From Macrococcus sp. DPC7161 (GTDB lineage Bacteria; Bacillota; Bacilli; Staphylococcales; Staphylococcaceae), in NCBI RefSeq assembly GCF_004117835.1, contig NZ_SDSC01000001.1:496001-560000 (forward strand): 64,000 nt of DNA, in the 5' to 3' direction. Within the stretch, counting starts at the first letter, position 1. The number at the start of each line of letters is the position of its first letter. The position numbers were made by a program, and so were the translations under genes. Of the stretch, positions 37,177 to 47,471 are shown one piece after another. The notes under the pieces are model-generated. The model worked only from the letters and a program-made list of their open reading frames with translations. It made no database searches and was not told where the DNA came from.

Positions 37177-37693
37177 TCGACTTCCCCCAGTGTGCTTCAA
37201 TAAAGGATTTTCTTCCAGATCCACGGTAATATCCTTCATAGTGTGTAGGATTTTTTAAATAATAATCTTGGTGATGACTTTCAGCTGGATAAAAGTTTTG
37301 ATAAGGTAGAATATCAATATCTATTGGTTTATCAAAAATGTATTGTGCATCAATTTCGTTGATAATGCTTTCAATTAATTGAAGTTCATTATCATCATTA
37401 TAGAAAATTGCAGGTTGGTATGATTCTCCACGGTCAAAAAATTGTCCATAACGATCTGTCGGATCGAATGTTTTAAAATAATGTTTAATAATCGTTTCTA
37501 ATGAAACAATATTTGGATCATACTCAATTTGTACTGCTTCTCTATGACCCGTTGTATTTGTACAAACTTGTTCATAAGTAGGGTTTTCAACATGACCACC
37601 ACTATAGCCACTCACTACTGATAGAACACCCTGAATCTTATGGAAAGGTTTAACTAAACACCAAAAACATCCACCTGCTAAAGTAATTTGCAT
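37169..37693 (-). CDS. msrA: peptide-methionine (S)-S-oxide reductase
   Basis: Repairs the S epimer of methionine sulfoxide. The 174-residue protein begins almost at once with the catalytic GGCFWC motif (Cys9), followed by [19 protein letters not shown] and the SYQPAIFY segment. The GCFWC followed by LVKPF resembles the staphylococcal MsrA2 type. It lies three bases after ypmS and overlaps msrB by eight bases. Confidence 0.93.
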   Translation of the reverse strand: MQITLAGGCFWCLVKPFHKIQGVLSVVSGYSGGHVENPTYEQVCTNTTGHREAVQIEYDPNIVSLETIIKHYFKTFDPTDRYGQFFDRGESYQPAIFYNDDNELQLIESIINEIDAQYIFDKPIDIDILPYQNFYPAESHHQDYYLKNPTHYEGYYRGSGRKSFIEAHWGKSND

Positions 37694-37696
37694 GAT

Positions 37697-38260
37697 TTAC
37701 TCCTTCAACATGAGCTTAAATACCCATTGATTTTTTGAATTAATCGTTTTTAACTTCAACTGATTTTTCCCAAACTTTAAAGCATCTAATTGATATATAA
37801 ATTGTTCATTGTCAATATCAACACTAACGTCTTTTGGTAAATTGCCAACCTTTTTAACGAGTTTCAATTGTTGCTTTTGAGATATGGGAAGTTGTCCAAT
37901 TGAAATATCTTTAACTTTTAATATTAAGTTCCCATTTTGTGATACTGAAGGAACTGTATCAATTTGTGTCTTTACATTTAAACCATAAACTTTTGTTTTT
38001 GATTGAATGATTATATGATGGTCTTCAAATGACAATTTCGTATTTGGATCATCTGAAATTAAGTATTTAGATACAGTTTCTTCATCTAACAATATATAGT
38101 TAGATGAAGAATGATTTATCGCTGTAGTTTGTTCATGTTCTTTCATCGAGGGTTCACTTGAAATCAACTGCGTTAACATAAATAAAGTAACCCCATTAAC
38201 TAAAAGCAACAGCAGAAATAAAATTAGCCAAATTGGCGAATAAATGATTTTACGCATCAT
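37697..38260 (-). CDS. YpmS-like membrane-anchored protein
   Basis: A 187-residue protein with one N-terminal membrane helix (about residues 8-30) and an extracytoplasmic domain rich in beta strands (for example SFEDHHIIIQSKTKVYGLNV), matching the YpmS/DUF2140 family, which has a BPI-like build. Function is unknown; lipid binding is only a structural guess. It overlaps the 3' end of the DegV/FakB gene by 11 bases and precedes msrA by three, so it is embedded in the operon. The start could be either of two adjacent ATG codons. Confidence 0.75.
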   Translation of the reverse strand: MMRKIIYSPIWLILFLLLLLVNGVTLFMLTQLISSEPSMKEHEQTTAINHSSSNYILLDEETVSKYLISDDPNTKLSFEDHHIIIQSKTKVYGLNVKTQIDTVPSVSQNGNLILKVKDISIGQLPISQKQQLKLVKKVGNLPKDVSVDIDNEQFIYQLDALKFGKNQLKLKTINSKNQWVFKLMLKE

Positions 38261-39095
38261 AACCTAATATTGATAGACCAATTGCACCAGGACCGGTATG
38301 TGTTGATACTATTGGCGTTGTTACATTGATTGTAATTTCATGTTGAGTAAATTCAGCAAGTTGTGCTTGTAATTTTTCTTTAAGTTCATCAGCATCTGCA
38401 ACAGAAATACCAATTTTTAATTGTTTATAATGTGAATGCATTGATGCAACTTCTTTTTTCAGAAGTTTTACTACAGCATTATAAGTTCTCGCATTCTGTA
38501 AAACATGAATTTCGCCATCTATTACTTCTGCAACTGGCTTTAAGTTCATTAGACCACCTAAGAAACCTTTGCCTCTTGAAATACGTCCACCTTTTGTTAA
38601 GTGATCTAATTGAGAAATTACTAAAAATAATTTAGTTCTTTTTTTCAAATGATCAATTAACGTTAATAATTCATCCATCGATTTACCCGCATCAATGGCT
38701 TCTGCTACTTCTTGAATTATCATGCCATATGCTTGTGAAATAAAACCACTATCTACGACTTGAACATTACCTTCTACCATTTTACTAGCAGTTTCTGCAC
38801 TATTGACAGTACCACTTAAGCGATGTGTCATATGAATACTTAAAATATCATAACCTTCGTTAATATATTTTTCATATATTTCAACAAACTTACCTGTAGG
38901 TGGTTGAGATGTTTTTGGAATGTCATTTAATACTTTTAATTGGTCTAAATACTCTGAAGAAGAAATTTCTTCTTGATCGAGATATGTCTTTCCATCAATT
39001 ATAATATTTAATGGAACTTGAATAATTTCATGTTCTTGTATAAATGCTGGATTCAAATCATGTGTTGAATCGACTACAAGTTTAATTTTGTTCAT
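38250..39095 (-). CDS. fakB2: DegV-family fatty acid-binding protein (FakB2-like)
   Basis: A soluble 281-residue DegV protein that binds a free fatty acid and presents it to the kinase FakA, which makes acyl phosphate for phospholipid synthesis. Family signatures are VVDSTHDL at the N-terminus, TSQPPTGKF, the HRLSGT loop and THTGPGAIG near the C-terminus, the conserved Ser/Thr/His positions that hold the carboxylate. The location between msrA and dfrA is where I recall fakB2 in S. aureus, hence the symbol; paralogue identity is less certain than the family. It lies 17 bases after the acyltransferase gene. Confidence 0.8.
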   Translation of the reverse strand: MNKIKLVVDSTHDLNPAFIQEHEIIQVPLNIIIDGKTYLDQEEISSSEYLDQLKVLNDIPKTSQPPTGKFVEIYEKYINEGYDILSIHMTHRLSGTVNSAETASKMVEGNVQVVDSGFISQAYGMIIQEVAEAIDAGKSMDELLTLIDHLKKRTKLFLVISQLDHLTKGGRISRGKGFLGGLMNLKPVAEVIDGEIHVLQNARTYNAVVKLLKKEVASMHSHYKQLKIGISVADADELKEKLQAQLAEFTQHEITINVTTPIVSTHTGPGAIGLSILGYDA

Positions 39096-39112
39096 TTTTA
39101 AAACCTCTTTTT

Positions 39113-41266
<2,154 letters not shown>

Positions 41267-41301
41267 CACGACACCTCTTCCGTTTTTATGTACTTTACTT
41301 T

Positions 41302-41330
41302 ATAATACAGTTATATACTGAATTTTTAAA
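41302..41330 (-). promoter_or_regulatory. probable promoter of the thyA operon
   Basis: TTTAAA (-35) and TATTAT (-10) on the minus strand with a 17-base spacer, about 36 bases upstream of the thyA start. Confidence 0.5.
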
Positions 41331-41391
41331 GAATAACTCTCACTAACAATTGAATAAGTGTAAATGTTATCTGTAAATAGGGGTGAATAGA

Positions 41392-41469
41392 ATGGGTACT
41401 GAAATGATGGTTGTTTCTGGTTTATTTTTATTATGTTGTTACATGATTTCAATGTGTATTACTGAATAA
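41392..41469 (+). CDS. 25-residue hydrophobic small ORF
   Basis: A short ORF of 25 codons that begins with MGTEMM, continues as one hydrophobic segment (about residues 6-23, with a Cys-Cys pair and a further Cys) and ends CITE. It could form a single membrane helix. A strong AGGGGTGA ribosome binding site lies five bases upstream of the ATG, and a terminator starts at its stop codon. It is isolated between the divergent thyA and the convergent methyltransferase gene. I do not recognise it. It may be a membrane peptide, a regulator subunit or chance; the ribosome site and terminator argue for expression. Confidence 0.5.
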   Translation: MGTEMMVVSGLFLLCCYMISMCITE

Positions 41470-41494
41470 AGGATGCTTATGCATCCTTTTTTTT
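41468..41494. terminator. terminator shared by the small ORF and the RsmJ-like gene
   Basis: AAAGGATGC and GCATCCTTT form a 9-bp stem with a TTAT loop and eight T on the plus strand. It starts in the stop codon of the small ORF and also overlaps the last codons of the convergent minus-strand methyltransferase gene. Confidence 0.8.
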
Positions 41495-42283
41495 ATTGAT
41501 AACACCGTAATGTGTTTTCGATCTTTTTTGAATCAATCTTTCAAAAGGATACTTTATAAATAAATCCGATTGATAATGCCCTCTTAATATTAATTTATGA
41601 CGCATGAATTGGATTAAATATGACATTAAAGTATCGTTGTCCTCTTTATAACCTTCGTTTCTAACATGATTAACTAATACATTAATATTGGATACATCAA
41701 CAGTTTCTTCATAAAAAGGATCTAAATAAATTACATCAGCTTCAAAAACGTTTTTATCAACATCTTGAATACTACCATAGATAAATTTAATTCTGTCATA
41801 TAAAACTTTATCGTAAAAATAAATACCCCACTTTACTATCAAATGCGTATATATATCTTTCTCAAAGGCTATTATTGATGACTGCGTATAATATTTAGCT
41901 ACTAATGTTAAATCATTTCCTAACCCGGTTGTACAATCCACAAATTCAAAGGCATCATCTTTGTTTTTATTAATACATGAAATCAATGGTGGTAATTGAT
42001 GGTGATTCGCAATGTTTTTAAGCTTAACTCTTGAAGTATTCTCATGATAAAAAATTTTGTCAATAGGTGAAAAATAAAGCTTTGGACCTGTATGTTCTAT
42101 AACAATTAAAGGTGTATTGTCATTTTGGAATAATTGTTTAATCGTCTGTTTCTTTCTTTTAATCCATTTGATGTCTAAATTCGGATAATTTAAAAGGTCA
42201 TTTTCAACCCATTTCATATGATGCAAAATCACATCATCTATAACTACAGATGATGTGATTCTCAATTTATTCACAATGATCAT
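41477..42283 (-). CDS. RsmJ-like class I SAM methyltransferase
   Basis: A protein of about 268 residues with a Rossmann methyltransferase fold: motif I is DCTTGLGND, the acidic residue after strand 2 is in AFEKD, and YLDPFYEE is the catalytic NPPY-like motif. This resembles RsmJ (16S rRNA m2G1516 methyltransferase) and Bacillus YpiP. The target is thus probably RNA. The start at ATG 42283 overlaps the end of the bacilliredoxin gene by 17 bases; its ribosome binding site (AAAGAAG) is weak, so a start up to 17 codons earlier is not excluded. The last codons lie in a terminator hairpin. Confidence 0.75.
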   Translation of the reverse strand: MIIVNKLRITSSVVIDDVILHHMKWVENDLLNYPNLDIKWIKRKKQTIKQLFQNDNTPLIVIEHTGPKLYFSPIDKIFYHENTSRVKLKNIANHHQLPPLISCINKNKDDAFEFVDCTTGLGNDLTLVAKYYTQSSIIAFEKDIYTHLIVKWGIYFYDKVLYDRIKFIYGSIQDVDKNVFEADVIYLDPFYEETVDVSNINVLVNHVRNEGYKEDNDTLMSYLIQFMRHKLILRGHYQSDLFIKYPFERLIQKRSKTHYGVINKKKDA

Positions 42284-42704
42284 CAAATGCTTCTTTGATG
42301 TCCATACAAATTTCTTCAACAGGTCTCCCTTCAATATGTTCTCTCGGAATGAAATGTACTAGACTTTGCCCTTTAAATAATGCCATTGATGGACTAGAAG
42401 GTGCTTGTGCGATGAATTCACGCATTGTTTCAGTTGCTTCTTTATCTTGTCCAGCAAATACTGTTACTAAATGATTTGGTTTTTTAGGATTCTGCGTTGC
42501 AACAGTTACTGCAGCTGGTCTTGCAAGTCCTGCTGCACAACCACATACCGAATTAATGACAACAAATGTTGTTTCATTTTCATTAATATTATTAAAATAA
42601 GTTTTGACACTCTCTGCATTTTCTAGTGATTGAAATCCGTGCTCAGTCAATTCACTTCTCATACCGTTTGCTAATTGTTTCATATATTCTTCATAAGCAT
42701 TCAT
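42267..42704 (-). CDS. brxA: bacilliredoxin BrxA/BrxB
   Basis: A 145-residue thioredoxin-fold protein with the CGC active site at residues 54-56 (SVCGCAAG), characteristic of bacilliredoxins, which remove bacillithiol from S-bacillithiolated proteins during oxidative or hypochlorite stress. The conserved HFIPRE-like segment near the C-terminus fits the YphP/YqiW family. I cannot tell BrxA from BrxB reliably. AAGGAG lies upstream of the ATG. The methyltransferase gene overlaps its 3' end. Confidence 0.88.
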   Translation of the reverse strand: MNAYEEYMKQLANGMRSELTEHGFQSLENAESVKTYFNNINENETTFVVINSVCGCAAGLARPAAVTVATQNPKKPNHLVTVFAGQDKEATETMREFIAQAPSSPSMALFKGQSLVHFIPREHIEGRPVEEICMDIKEAFDDHCE

Positions 42705-42777
42705 TATAATTACTCCTTAGTTATGATAAAATTTTTATTATTGTTATTTTCGTATTTGATTTTTTATTATATAAAGA

Positions 42778-43884
42778 TTATTGATTTCTATTCGCTATTT
42801 GTTTCCAAACTGAGCCAACAGCCGCTTCACCATTTTTAATACGTTCATAAGCTTGTTGCACTTGTAATTTTACATCGAAAGCCTCATCATTAAGATGTTT
42901 TTCTAAATAAGGTAAACTTGTCTCATTACCTTCATCATAGATAAACATTGCTGCACGCCACCTTACTATTGCACTTTTATCATCTAGTGCGTTATGCATC
43001 ACTTCTAGGCTTTCTTTGAAACCTAAATCACTAAGTGTGTCTCCTGCTGTTCTTCTAATTTGGATATTAGAATCTTGCATTGCCTGATGAAGTCCTTCTA
43101 AAGCCACCTTATCTTCTAACATACCTAAAAATACAACTGCTAATCTTCTGATTTGAGGCTTTTCATCATTTAAAGCATTTATAATAAATGGTAAGTCTTC
43201 AATTGTTGGTTTTGGATAGTGATCTAAAATTCTATATCTTGTTTTCCAATCTTGTTCATTATTAAATGTATCTATTGATACCCTTTTTAATTGTTTTTGT
43301 TCAATAATGTTATCAGAACTTAGTGCTTCTTGTACTTTTGCATGTAATATATCATTTGGATATAAAGCATCTAATTCTTCTTTTATAGTAGCAATAATAT
43401 CATCAACACTACCATACCTTACGCCAAAGTCATGCCATTTTCGTAAATAGATAACATTGTCTGTATCTTTTTGTGCTTGCATCATTGCATCAATAAAACG
43501 TACATCTAATTGCTTCCTTGTTTCCTCATCACCATAAGTTACTTTAATTTGATACGGAATATTTTTGAAAAACAATACTTCGACGTGATGATCTAAAGGC
43601 TTTTGTTTCATCGATTTTGATTCAGTGACATCATTTTCAAAGCATGCTTTAATTTTAGGAATAAGCTTTTCCCAATCTGATTTTGGCTGTTTATCAATAG
43701 ATATAAAATTTAAAGCATAAAAGATTGAACTGACTTCATCTATGCCTAACAATGCATTAATAAAATCTGGCTGATCATCTTTAATCTCTTTAAATGTTAC
43801 ACTTTTATTATCAACCTTGGATTCACTCAATGTAAATTTCATTGTATTTGGACTAGGTGTTGGTGAAATATTAATAATCTTCAT
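42778..43884 (-). CDS. cvfC: CvfC, HEAT-repeat conserved virulence factor
   Basis: A 368-residue cytoplasmic protein. Residues 1-85 form an Nfu N-terminal scaffold domain (PSPNTMKFTLSESKV, IDEVSSIFYALNFISI). From about residue 215 there are HEAT/PBS-like repeats, visible as repeated ALNDEKPQIRRLAVVFLG, QDSNIQIRRTAGDTLS and DKSAIVRWRAAMF units. This is the build of S. aureus CvfC, a factor needed for full virulence and haemolysin production by an unknown mechanism. The Nfu domain lacks the CxxC cluster site, so a role in iron-sulfur assembly is uncertain. AGGAGG precedes the start. Confidence 0.87.
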   Translation of the reverse strand: MKIINISPTPSPNTMKFTLSESKVDNKSVTFKEIKDDQPDFINALLGIDEVSSIFYALNFISIDKQPKSDWEKLIPKIKACFENDVTESKSMKQKPLDHHVEVLFFKNIPYQIKVTYGDEETRKQLDVRFIDAMMQAQKDTDNVIYLRKWHDFGVRYGSVDDIIATIKEELDALYPNDILHAKVQEALSSDNIIEQKQLKRVSIDTFNNEQDWKTRYRILDHYPKPTIEDLPFIINALNDEKPQIRRLAVVFLGMLEDKVALEGLHQAMQDSNIQIRRTAGDTLSDLGFKESLEVMHNALDDKSAIVRWRAAMFIYDEGNETSLPYLEKHLNDEAFDVKLQVQQAYERIKNGEAAVGSVWKQIANRNQ

Positions 43885-43894
43885 ATATAACCTC

Positions 43895-44077
43895 CTATTG
43901 TAATGCAGTACCTAATTGTTTTATCTCAATGCCAATTGAACACTTTTTAATACAATAATGATGTGCATAATGTTTATTTTTTAATTTTAGATGATATGCT
44001 TTGAGTGCACAATGGTCACAATATTTCATTGAAATCAAATCAATTTGCTTGAGTGCATGCTTTTGTTCAATATTCAA
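43895..44077 (-). CDS. small zinc-finger protein upstream of cvfC
   Basis: A 60-residue protein with two Cys pairs, YCDHCALKA and YCIKKCSIG, separated by about twenty residues with several His, which looks like a small zinc ribbon of the DUF2602 type. It starts with TTG behind GAGGTGATTT. It ends ten bases before cvfC, so the two are probably co-transcribed. Function unknown; nucleic-acid or protein binding is a guess. Confidence 0.65.
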   Translation of the reverse strand: MNIEQKHALKQIDLISMKYCDHCALKAYHLKLKNKHYAHHYCIKKCSIGIEIKQLGTALQ

Positions 44078-44143
44078 AAAATCACCTCAAAATGCATTAT
44101 AACAAATACAATTTGCAAGTGTTAGCATGTTGTTTTATAAGGG

Positions 44144-44171
44144 TTGCAATATTGCACTTTCCAGTTATAAT
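44144..44171 (+). promoter_or_regulatory. promoter of the VUT transporter gene
   Basis: TTGCAA (-35) and a perfect TATAAT (-10) with a 16-base spacer. The start point near 44178 leaves about 21 bases of leader, too short for a preQ1 riboswitch. Confidence 0.65.
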
Positions 44172-44198
44172 AAATAAGTATTTTAAAAGGAGGTCAAT

Positions 44199-44882
44199 AT
44201 GAATAATGAATTAATGGCTGTTGTTGCATTTTTAGTGACATATATTTTATTAGTCATCATGTATAAAAGTTTTGGTAAAGAAGGTTTACTGGTTTGGGTT
44301 GCCATTGGTACGATAATTGCAAATATTCAAGTTACAAAAACGGTCGTATTATTTGGCATTACAGCTACTTTAGGAAATGTATTATTTGCAAGTATTTATC
44401 TGGCAACAGATTTAATCAATGAAATTTATGGCCGTAAAGAAGCGAAAAAAGCCGTTTGGTTAGGATTTAGCTCTGCAATTATTATGACGTTACTTGTGTC
44501 TATTTCGTTGCATTTTACACCAGCGGAAAGTGACATTGCACAAAAAAGTTTAGCGACTTTATTTGGTATTGTACCGAGAATTGTTTTTGGGTCTATTATT
44601 GCATACATCATTGGACAATATGTTGATGTATTTTTGTTTAATTTGATTAAAAAATATTTCCATACTGATCGTACATTTTATATTCGTTCTTATGGAAGTA
44701 CGATGATCAGTTCAATTGTGGATACTTCTTTATTCACATTAATTGCATTTTATGGTTTGATGCCAAATCAAGTATTATTTCAAATTTTTATCACAACGTA
44801 CTGTTTTAAATTCTTATCTACATTATTAAATGTGCCTTTCGGATATATGATCAAGGACATTTACAAAAGACAAAATGGTTAA
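44199..44882 (+). CDS. queuosine precursor transporter (VUT/YhhQ family)
   Basis: A 227-residue membrane protein with six to seven hydrophobic helices. The DLINEIYGRKEAKKAVWLGF loop is the signature of the VUT (DUF165, YhhQ) family, which takes up queuosine precursors such as preQ0 or preQ1 for tRNA modification. The substrate is inferred from the family. A strong AAAAGGAGG site precedes the ATG. It overlaps the following RNase H-like gene by eight bases, so the two are coupled. Confidence 0.83.
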   Translation: MNNELMAVVAFLVTYILLVIMYKSFGKEGLLVWVAIGTIIANIQVTKTVVLFGITATLGNVLFASIYLATDLINEIYGRKEAKKAVWLGFSSAIIMTLLVSISLHFTPAESDIAQKSLATLFGIVPRIVFGSIIAYIIGQYVDVFLFNLIKKYFHTDRTFYIRSYGSTMISSIVDTSLFTLIAFYGLMPNQVLFQIFITTYCFKFLSTLLNVPFGYMIKDIYKRQNG

Positions 44883-45261
44883 AGTTTACATAGATGCTTC
44901 TACAAAACAATCGCCATTAAACAGTGCTTGTGGTATTGTCATTAAATCAGATACATCAAATCAACCCATAGAATATGGACAACATTTAGGTGCAATTGAT
45001 AATCACATCGCTGAATGGCAAAGTTTAATTATCGCAATGGATTTATTAATTGCCAATCAATTTAAACAAGCATTAATATTTACGGATTCTAAAATAGTTG
45101 CAGACTCTATTGATAAGTTATACGTAAAAAATAAAGCGTTTCTTCCTTATCTAGAAGCTTATCAATCCAAAATAGATTATTTTGATTTGTGTTTAGTCAA
45201 TTGGATTCCAAGAAACGAAAACAAGCATGCGGATCATATTGCAAGAAAATATTTAAAATAA
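44875..45261 (+). CDS. RNase H-like protein (reverse transcriptase-like RVT_3)
   Basis: A 128-residue RNase H-fold protein. The catalytic acidic residues are visible: Asp in VYIDAST, Glu in HIAEWQSL, Asp in IFTDSKIV and the C-terminal Asp/His pair in KHADHIARK. The short length and lack of a hybrid-binding domain put it in the RVT_3/YpeP branch rather than classic RnhB or RnhC. It should cut RNA in RNA:DNA hybrids if active. It overlaps the transporter gene by eight bases and ends directly at a terminator. Confidence 0.83.
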   Translation: MVKVYIDASTKQSPLNSACGIVIKSDTSNQPIEYGQHLGAIDNHIAEWQSLIIAMDLLIANQFKQALIFTDSKIVADSIDKLYVKNKAFLPYLEAYQSKIDYFDLCLVNWIPRNENKHADHIARKYLK

Positions 45262-45282
45262 AAAAAGGCCATTGGCCTTTTT
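45262..45282. terminator. bidirectional terminator
   Basis: AAAAAGGCC, ATT loop and GGCCTTTTT lie between the convergent RNase H-like gene and the minus-strand FolD-like gene. Confidence 0.85.
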
Positions 45283-46117
45283 ATTTTTGCATTATACATG
45301 CATTTAATGTATGTTTTGCTAAAGTGTAAGTTGTCACCGTCCCCACACCACCTGGCACGGGTGTAATGTATCCTGCCACTGATTGCACAGCATCATAACA
45401 AACGTCTCCACATAATTTTCCATTTTCATCAACATTAATACCTACATCAACAATCACAGCACCAGGTTTTACATGTTGACTTGAAATAAGACCAATAACA
45501 CCTGTAGCCACAATAATTAAATCAGCATCGATACATTCTTTAACTAAATCCTTTGTGTCTTTATGACAAATCGTCACAGTAGCACCACGTTCAACCAATA
45601 AGTGAGCAGCTGGACGGCCAATCACCATTCCAAATCCAACTAATGCTACTTTTTTACCAACTAAATCAAAGTTTATATGTTCAAGAATTTCAAGAACTGC
45701 TTCAGCTGTACATGGTAAGAACCCTTTCTTACCATCCTTATATAATTTAGACATGTTTACATTGCCAATACAATCTACATCTTTTAATGGATCTATATTT
45801 TTTTCGACATAGTCAATTGATAAATGTTGCGGTAAAGGCTTTAATAACAAAATACCATTGATACTGCTGTTTTGATTAACATCGTCAAATGTCTGATCGA
45901 ACATTTCCTGCGTTACATCTTCAGGCAATACAATAGATTCAACTACAATTCCTAAAGGTTGTAATTGTTTTATTACTGATTTCTCATATGAAATTTCACT
46001 TGAACGATTCCCAATCCTTATTATCCCTAAACAAGGTTTAATGCCATTTTCAATGGATTGAATGATTACTTGTTTGATTGGTTGAATAACGTCCATTCCT
46101 TTAATAATTTGAACCAC
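45281..46117 (-). CDS. divergent FolD paralogue (methylene-THF dehydrogenase/cyclohydrolase-like)
   Basis: A 278-residue protein with the complete FolD architecture: N-terminal catalytic domain, KDVDC segment, Rossmann domain and C-terminal TPVPGGVG. It departs from standard FolD at key sites. The catalytic Lys four residues after Tyr44 is Val48 (a Lys follows at position 50), GILVQ is GILLLKPLP, and the NADP-binding GRS is GFG. The first two changes recall, from memory, the clostridial FolD subgroup. The start is GTG 46117, eight bases after GGAGG; an ATG five codons earlier contains that site. Staphylococci normally have folD by the purine genes, so this is probably a second copy. Activity is unproven. 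Confidence 0.75.
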   Translation of the reverse strand: MVQIIKGMDVIQPIKQVIIQSIENGIKPCLGIIRIGNRSSEISYEKSVIKQLQPLGIVVESIVLPEDVTQEMFDQTFDDVNQNSSINGILLLKPLPQHLSIDYVEKNIDPLKDVDCIGNVNMSKLYKDGKKGFLPCTAEAVLEILEHINFDLVGKKVALVGFGMVIGRPAAHLLVERGATVTICHKDTKDLVKECIDADLIIVATGVIGLISSQHVKPGAVIVDVGINVDENGKLCGDVCYDAVQSVAGYITPVPGGVGTVTTYTLAKHTLNACIMQK

Positions 46118-46134
46118 AATTTTTACCTCCATTT

Positions 46135-46148
46135 TGATAGCGTTTACA
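46135..46148 (-). promoter_or_regulatory. cre site in the folD-paralogue leader
   Basis: TGTAAACGCTATCA on the minus strand fits the CcpA consensus TGWAANCGNTNWCA at all 14 positions. It lies between a TATAAT (46152-46157) and the GGAGG of the FolD-like gene, a position expected to repress when preferred sugars are present. Confidence 0.65.
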
Positions 46149-46168
46149 TCAATTATATCAAAAAAATT

Positions 46169-46198
46169 TTAAAAAAAATAAAGGGTTTCCCCTCTATT
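46169..46198 (-). terminator. terminator of the aminotransferase gene
   Basis: On the minus strand AATAGAGGG, GAAA tetraloop and CCCTTTATT (one G-T wobble) form a 9-bp stem and run into TTTTTTT, immediately after the stop codon at 46200. Confidence 0.75.
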
Positions 46199-46199
46199 T

Positions 46200-47363
46200 T
46201 TATTTTTTCGCTTCTAATTTATTAATAAATTGTTCTAATCGATTACAAGCTTCCACCAATGTTTCCATGCTACAAGCAAATGACAAACGTATATGTCCTT
46301 CACCAAATTCTCCAAAAGCAAGGCCAGGTACAACTGCTAGTTGGACACTTTCAATTAAATCATTTGCAAATTGAAATGAATCATTTGAGTATTTCTTTAT
46401 TGATGGGAAAATATAAAATGCACCTTTAGGTTTGACAACATCTAATCCCATATTTAACAATCTTTGATAAACATAATTTCTACTTTCAATATACGATTTA
46501 TTCATTATTTTAGGTAAATCAATTTGATTTGTAAGTGCTTCAATCGCCGCATATTGACTTGGTAATGCGGCACAAATTGTATTATATAAGTGCACCGTTG
46601 TTACTTCTTCAATAATGCGATAATCACCAACGACATATCCAATACGCCAACCAGTCATACCATGAGATTTACTCAATCCATTCACTACAAGTACTCTATC
46701 TCTTATTTCAGGATATATCACCAATGAATAGTGTTCACATTCTAGTGTATTTTCCGCATAAATTTCATCAGATACTATAAAGATATCTAATTGTTTCAAA
46801 CCATCTACCAAATCATCCAATTGTGCTTTAGTATAAGTTGCACCTGTAGGATTTGTTGGATAATTTAAAATGATAGCTTTCGTTTTATTTGATACTGCGT
46901 TTAATAAAGCTTCTTTCGTTAAAATATAATCTGTACCTGTTGTATCAATAAATTTTACTTTACCACCTAATAGTTCGACAATGGGTTCATAGCCAAGATA
47001 AGTTGGTGCTGGGATAATTACTTCATCACCTTCATCTAATATGGCTCTTAAAATAGCATCTATCCCTTCACTTCCACCAATAGTGACAGTTATTTCGCTG
47101 TTTGGATTAAAAGTTGCATTGTAACGATCGATATAATAATTACTAATAGCCTGTCTTAATTCAATTAATCCCATATTGTGCGAATATTTCATTGTTTTTT
47201 GTTCAATGGCATGAATGGCAGCTTGTTTTATTGGTTGTGGTGTATCAAAATCTGGTTGACCTAAAGTTAAGTCAATACAATCATTGTAAAGTGCAACCTT
47301 ATTTGCAAATTGTCTCGTACCTGGTACCTCGATATTTTGAATTCTTTGATTTACGTTTGGCAT
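46200..47363 (-). CDS. patA: PatA-type aminotransferase, probable N-acetyl-LL-DAP aminotransferase
   Basis: A 387-residue class I/II PLP aminotransferase. The PLP Lys is in NGLSKSHGMTGWRIGY, preceded by NYPTNPTG and SDEIYAE, and the substrate Arg is in IRLSFACS. The protein resembles Bacillus PatA through much of its length as I recall it (LTIGQPDF, GLDVVKPSGAFYIFPSIK-like and LVPG-like stretches), the enzyme assigned to N-acetyl-diaminopimelate transamination. The dap operon at 9.4-17.6 kb lacks this enzyme, which strengthens the reading. Methionine or other amino acids are alternative substrates. It precedes the FolD paralogue on the same strand with a terminator between. Confidence 0.8.
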   Translation of the reverse strand: MPNVNQRIQNIEVPGTRQFANKVALYNDCIDLTLGQPDFDTPQPIKQAAIHAIEQKTMKYSHNMGLIELRQAISNYYIDRYNATFNPNSEITVTIGGSEGIDAILRAILDEGDEVIIPAPTYLGYEPIVELLGGKVKFIDTTGTDYILTKEALLNAVSNKTKAIILNYPTNPTGATYTKAQLDDLVDGLKQLDIFIVSDEIYAENTLECEHYSLVIYPEIRDRVLVVNGLSKSHGMTGWRIGYVVGDYRIIEEVTTVHLYNTICAALPSQYAAIEALTNQIDLPKIMNKSYIESRNYVYQRLLNMGLDVVKPKGAFYIFPSIKKYSNDSFQFANDLIESVQLAVVPGLAFGEFGEGHIRLSFACSMETLVEACNRLEQFINKLEAKK

Positions 47364-47471
47364 ACATTCACTTCCTAATTAAAAATTAGTATTATAGTAG
47401 CACAAATATTCTGATTTTTCATCGCTTTAACTGAATAAAATGTATTTTAAATTAAATTATTGCATAGTTTA

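Noticed and set aside
44078-44198. A preQ1 riboswitch was looked for before the queuosine-precursor-type transporter.
   Set aside because: The promoter at 44144-44171 leaves only about 21 bases of leader, too little for an aptamer.
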